Origin: Baffinella frigidus
Lineage: Eukaryota > Cryptophyceae > Cryptomonadales > Baffinellaceae
Assembly: GCA_026770585.1 (NCBI GenBank)
Contig: MU646311.1
Coordinates: 1,290,627 to 1,301,224 of the forward strand
Reading direction: 5' to 3'
DNA length: 10,598 nucleotides
Part shown: positions 10,535 through 10,598 of the stretch, in pieces
Layout of the letters: every line of letters begins with the position of its first letter
Position numbering within the stretch: the first letter of the stretch is position 1
Position numbers and translations under genes: made by a program
Notes under the pieces: generated by a model
What the model was told of the DNA's origin: nothing
What the model saw: the letters and a program-made list of their open reading frames with translations, nothing else
Databases searched by the model: none

Positions 10535-10598
10535 CCCTAAACACTCAACACTAAACATCTAGCACTCAACACTAAACGCTCATCACCCAACACTAAAC
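10535..10598 (+). repeat. CACTAAA/CACTCAA heptamer array (start of next intron)
   Basis: Degenerate CACTAAA-type heptamers to the end of the window, so the gene probably continues beyond it. Confidence 0.75.

Noticed and set aside
1-10598. True chromosome end
   Set aside because: The arrays are degenerate, interrupted by exons throughout and never become uniform, so they are internal telomere-like repeats.
471-10598. CRISPR array from the short regular repeats
   Set aside because: The 7-mers have no spacers and the context is eukaryotic spliced coding sequence.

Overview
The window reads as one long piece of a single spliced nuclear gene on the + strand of a protist, most likely an alga. 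The evidence is GC-rich coding islands bounded by AG acceptors and GT or GC donors, separated by introns filled with degenerate plant/algal-type telomere repeat (CCCTAAA and 7-bp variants). I see no bacterial operon structure, rRNA, tRNA or CRISPR. Frequent GC donors (4 of about 20) and plant-type telomere heptamers would suit a dinoflagellate or another GC-donor-rich alga such as a haptophyte, but the sequence does not settle the group.

I assembled 20 exons by hand (248-338 through 10474-10492, about 765 codons in total). Every consecutive exon pair joins in a matching intron phase. More telling, three independent protein periodicities run unbroken across the splice junctions. Exons 1-8 (248-3617) carry eight Trp-centred helical repeats, with Trp-to-Trp spacings of 33, 33, 32, 33, 33, 37 and 32 residues. 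This is the spacing and L-x-x-W-R type motif of Sfi1 centrin-binding repeats. Exons 9-19 (4167-9242) encode Glu/Arg/Ala-rich coiled coil with a 31-residue repeat ending in RGE-x2-GR-x2-GR; several exons are exactly 93 bp. Exon 20 (9495-9999) encodes an Ala-rich domain of 11-residue repeats (AA-x2-LL-x3-K-D/E). The product is inferred to be a long, rod-like cytoskeletal or centrosomal/basal-body scaffold. Its start and end lie outside the window.

Intron layout: most introns are C-rich 7-mer arrays, always with the C-rich strand as the sense strand, and each has its own dominant variant. Three stretches differ. 3618-4369 holds a second copy of exon 8 and hairpins. 6350-7140 holds a 166-bp element with 31-bp terminal inverted repeats plus a second inverted repeat. 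10000-10473 is CT-rich with internal duplications.

A recurring oddity is that at least nine exons are accompanied within about 40-250 bp by a partial copy ('echo') of their own edge, usually including the splice site. In several echoes the substitutions are nearly all synonymous. The window appears to be a gene growing by repeated small segmental duplications inside exons and across exon-intron junctions.
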